From: Megamerina dolium
Taxonomy: Eukaryota; Arthropoda; Insecta; Diptera; Megamerinidae
Direction: 5' to 3'
DNA: 64,000 nucleotides
Assembly: GCA_963854835.1 (NCBI GenBank)
Contig: OY978530.1
Location: forward strand, 7,148,854 to 7,212,853
How positions within the stretch are numbered: position 1 is the stretch's first letter; each line of letters opens with the position of its first letter. Below the pieces are notes generated by a model, which worked only from the letters and a program-made list of their open reading frames with translations, made no database searches and was not told where the DNA came from. Below, one piece after another: positions 62,791 to 64,000 of this stretch. Made by a program: the position numbers and the translations under genes.

Positions 62791-64000
62791 TACATTATTA
62801 CTATTATTACTATTAAGGCTATGAATCACCGCGACCTGGAGATCTTTTGTGCAGCCTTATTCCCTAACTACCAGATCTCAAGACTATTTATAAATCTTGT
62901 CACTGCTGTGGGATTGATATTAACTAGGTCCCTGGGAACTATGAATCCGTTGCCTAGGTAGTTTAGTCTGCGTCTAGCCACAGCTGGGCAATTGCAAAGA
63001 ACGTGTTCTGCTGTTTCCTACTCTTCAAGACAGAGTCGACAAAGATCGTTGTTTACCACACCCATTTTCATCATGTCATAATTAAGTTTACAATGACCTG
63101 TTAATAGTTCAGTGTACAGCTTGATGACTTTTCTGCTAGGGTTCAAGATAGTATCCACCTTAATATGTTCAGGGTCAATGAATCTTTCCGACTGCCGCAT
63201 GTCTGTTTGGGATCTCCAGTAATCGGTTACACTACTTTTTTCCTTTTCACATATTAAGTTGTTGATGAAGCTACTGTTTACCCCGCAGAAGGGTTCTGGG
63301 CCTATGAAAGGAGTATCTGCGCCCTTTTTGACCAGTGAATGTGCCATTTCATTTCCTGCATGCCCCTCGTGTCCCGGTACCCATATTAGAGTCACAGAGT
63401 TCCTCTTTGCTAAGGTATTGAGGTGTTCAAAGCATTCCCAGACCAACTTATATTGGAACGAGAAATTCATTAGTGATTTTAGAGCTGCCTGACTGTATGA
63501 AAGAATGCATATGTTGGTTCCTCGAGTGCCCCTACGTAGACATTTTCTGACAGATAGCTTTAAGGCGGGGACCTACGCTTGAAAAATGGAAGATATTTTT
63601 CCCATTGCAATTGCCTTCCGGAAATTTGGCCCTAGAATTCCCGCTCCAGCACTGCCATTTTCCATTTTGGGCCCACCGTCTAGAATCATAATGTGCCCTT
63701 TTAGGTTGCCTTCTTTTAATGTGAATAGAGTTCAAAAGCCTTATGGCTGCACTGGCTGCTGCCCTCTTAACCACAAGGTGTAGAGGATTGAGACCTGTGA
63801 TTATTCCTAAAGCTGCTGTGGGGCTAGTTTTCATCGCTCCCGTCACGCTCAAACAGGCTATTCGATGAATCCTGTTAAAGTTCATCTGAGCCCCAATTTA
63901 ATTTACCTTGGGCCACCATGCCAGAGAGGCATGGGTGATCATTGTTACTATTAAAGTTTTGTAAGACCGCGACATCATTTTAGGTGGTAGTCCCCATGTT
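62791..64000 (-). mobile_element. RNase H-bearing LINE (I/R1/LOA group), 3' part
   Basis: Minus-strand LINE cut by the window edge. It ends downstream in a TTA-rich tract (62795-62820 on +, reading (TAA)n-like on the minus strand), a tail style of I-type LINEs. Coding sequence runs from 62960 to the edge: post-RT region, RNase H and Cys-rich C-terminus. Confidence 0.78.
63018..63885 (-). pseudogene. LINE ORF2 C-terminus: post-RT region, RNase H, Cys-His tail
   Basis: 63532-63885 starts R-I-H-R-I-A-C-L-S-V-T-G-A-M-K-T-S-P-T-A-A, the stretch just after the RT in I/R1/LOA-type LINEs, then shifts frame near 63690. RNase H continues with I-S-S-I-F-Q-A near 63580 and, in 63018-63470, W-V-P-G-H-E-G-H-A-G-N-E-M-A (final His/Asp motif). 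The tail has L-L-T-G-H-C-K-L-N-Y and C-R-L-C-L-E-E, and after a stop the partner H-V-L-C-N-C. RNase H helps strip the RNA template. Confidence 0.82.

Noticed and set aside
1..64000. Host protein-coding genes
   Set aside because: Every recognisable protein belongs to a transposable element; the remaining long ORFs are low-complexity or antisense shadows.

Overview
This is eukaryotic, AT-rich, repeat-dense DNA from an insect, most likely a higher fly. No host gene was recognised. The family content points to Diptera: a 412/mdg1-type Ty3/gypsy element, BEL/Pao elements, Jockey-, RTE-, LOA- and I-type LINEs, Mos1-like mariner, a Tc1-like element, a P-superfamily remnant and a Helitron. The species cannot be fixed from the sequence. 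Almost every base that can be explained belongs to a transposable element, and nearly all of these are broken by frameshifts, stops, deletions or other insertions.

Layout. 1-560: degraded RTE LINE tail. 561-2528: unassigned. 2529-4660 (-): two partial BEL Gag/protease modules. 4665-6291 (+): dead Tc1-like element. 6826 to about 21063 (-): one 412/mdg1-like element (LTR remnant, integrase, RNase H, RT, protease, Gag, two small leader ORFs, 5' LTR), split by three insertions with readable target-site duplications: a full-length RTE LINE (10047-13170), an RTE fragment (13875-14683) and a LOA-type LINE (15605-20510).

About 21064-42845 (-) is an old Jockey/CR1-type LINE. A deleted Mos1-like mariner (21768-22306) interrupts its RT. 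A BEL tandem array (23845-42681: LTR-body-LTR-body-LTR, period exactly 5,880 bp) interrupts its ORF1. The outer LTR of that array was itself hit by another RTE copy (35834-42496), which was then hit by a Jockey LINE (36115-40403). The array is bounded by a 5-bp duplication.

42850-46576 (+) is a further degenerate BEL element ending in an RTE fragment. 47191-51225 is a large imperfect palindrome built from BEL and LINE pieces. A tRNA-derived SINE lies in its right half, and a second copy lies at 51745-52103. 52370-54500 carries THAP-domain and P-element-type transposase remnants. 55555-56856 is a mariner with 28-bp inverted repeats and a nearly complete transposase. 58090-61890 (+) is a decayed Helitron (protease-like module, HUH Rep, PIF1-type helicase). 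62795-64000 (-) is the 3' part of an RNase H-bearing LINE cut by the window edge.

The window therefore reads as a layered record of insertions, not a working gene system. The only long uninterrupted protein is the 897-residue endonuclease/reverse transcriptase of the RTE element at 10389-13082. The features most worth a second look are the BEL tandem array with shared lesions, the hairpin in the gypsy-type LTR, several template-switch inverted repeats, the tRNA-SINE pair and the Helitron's protease-like module.
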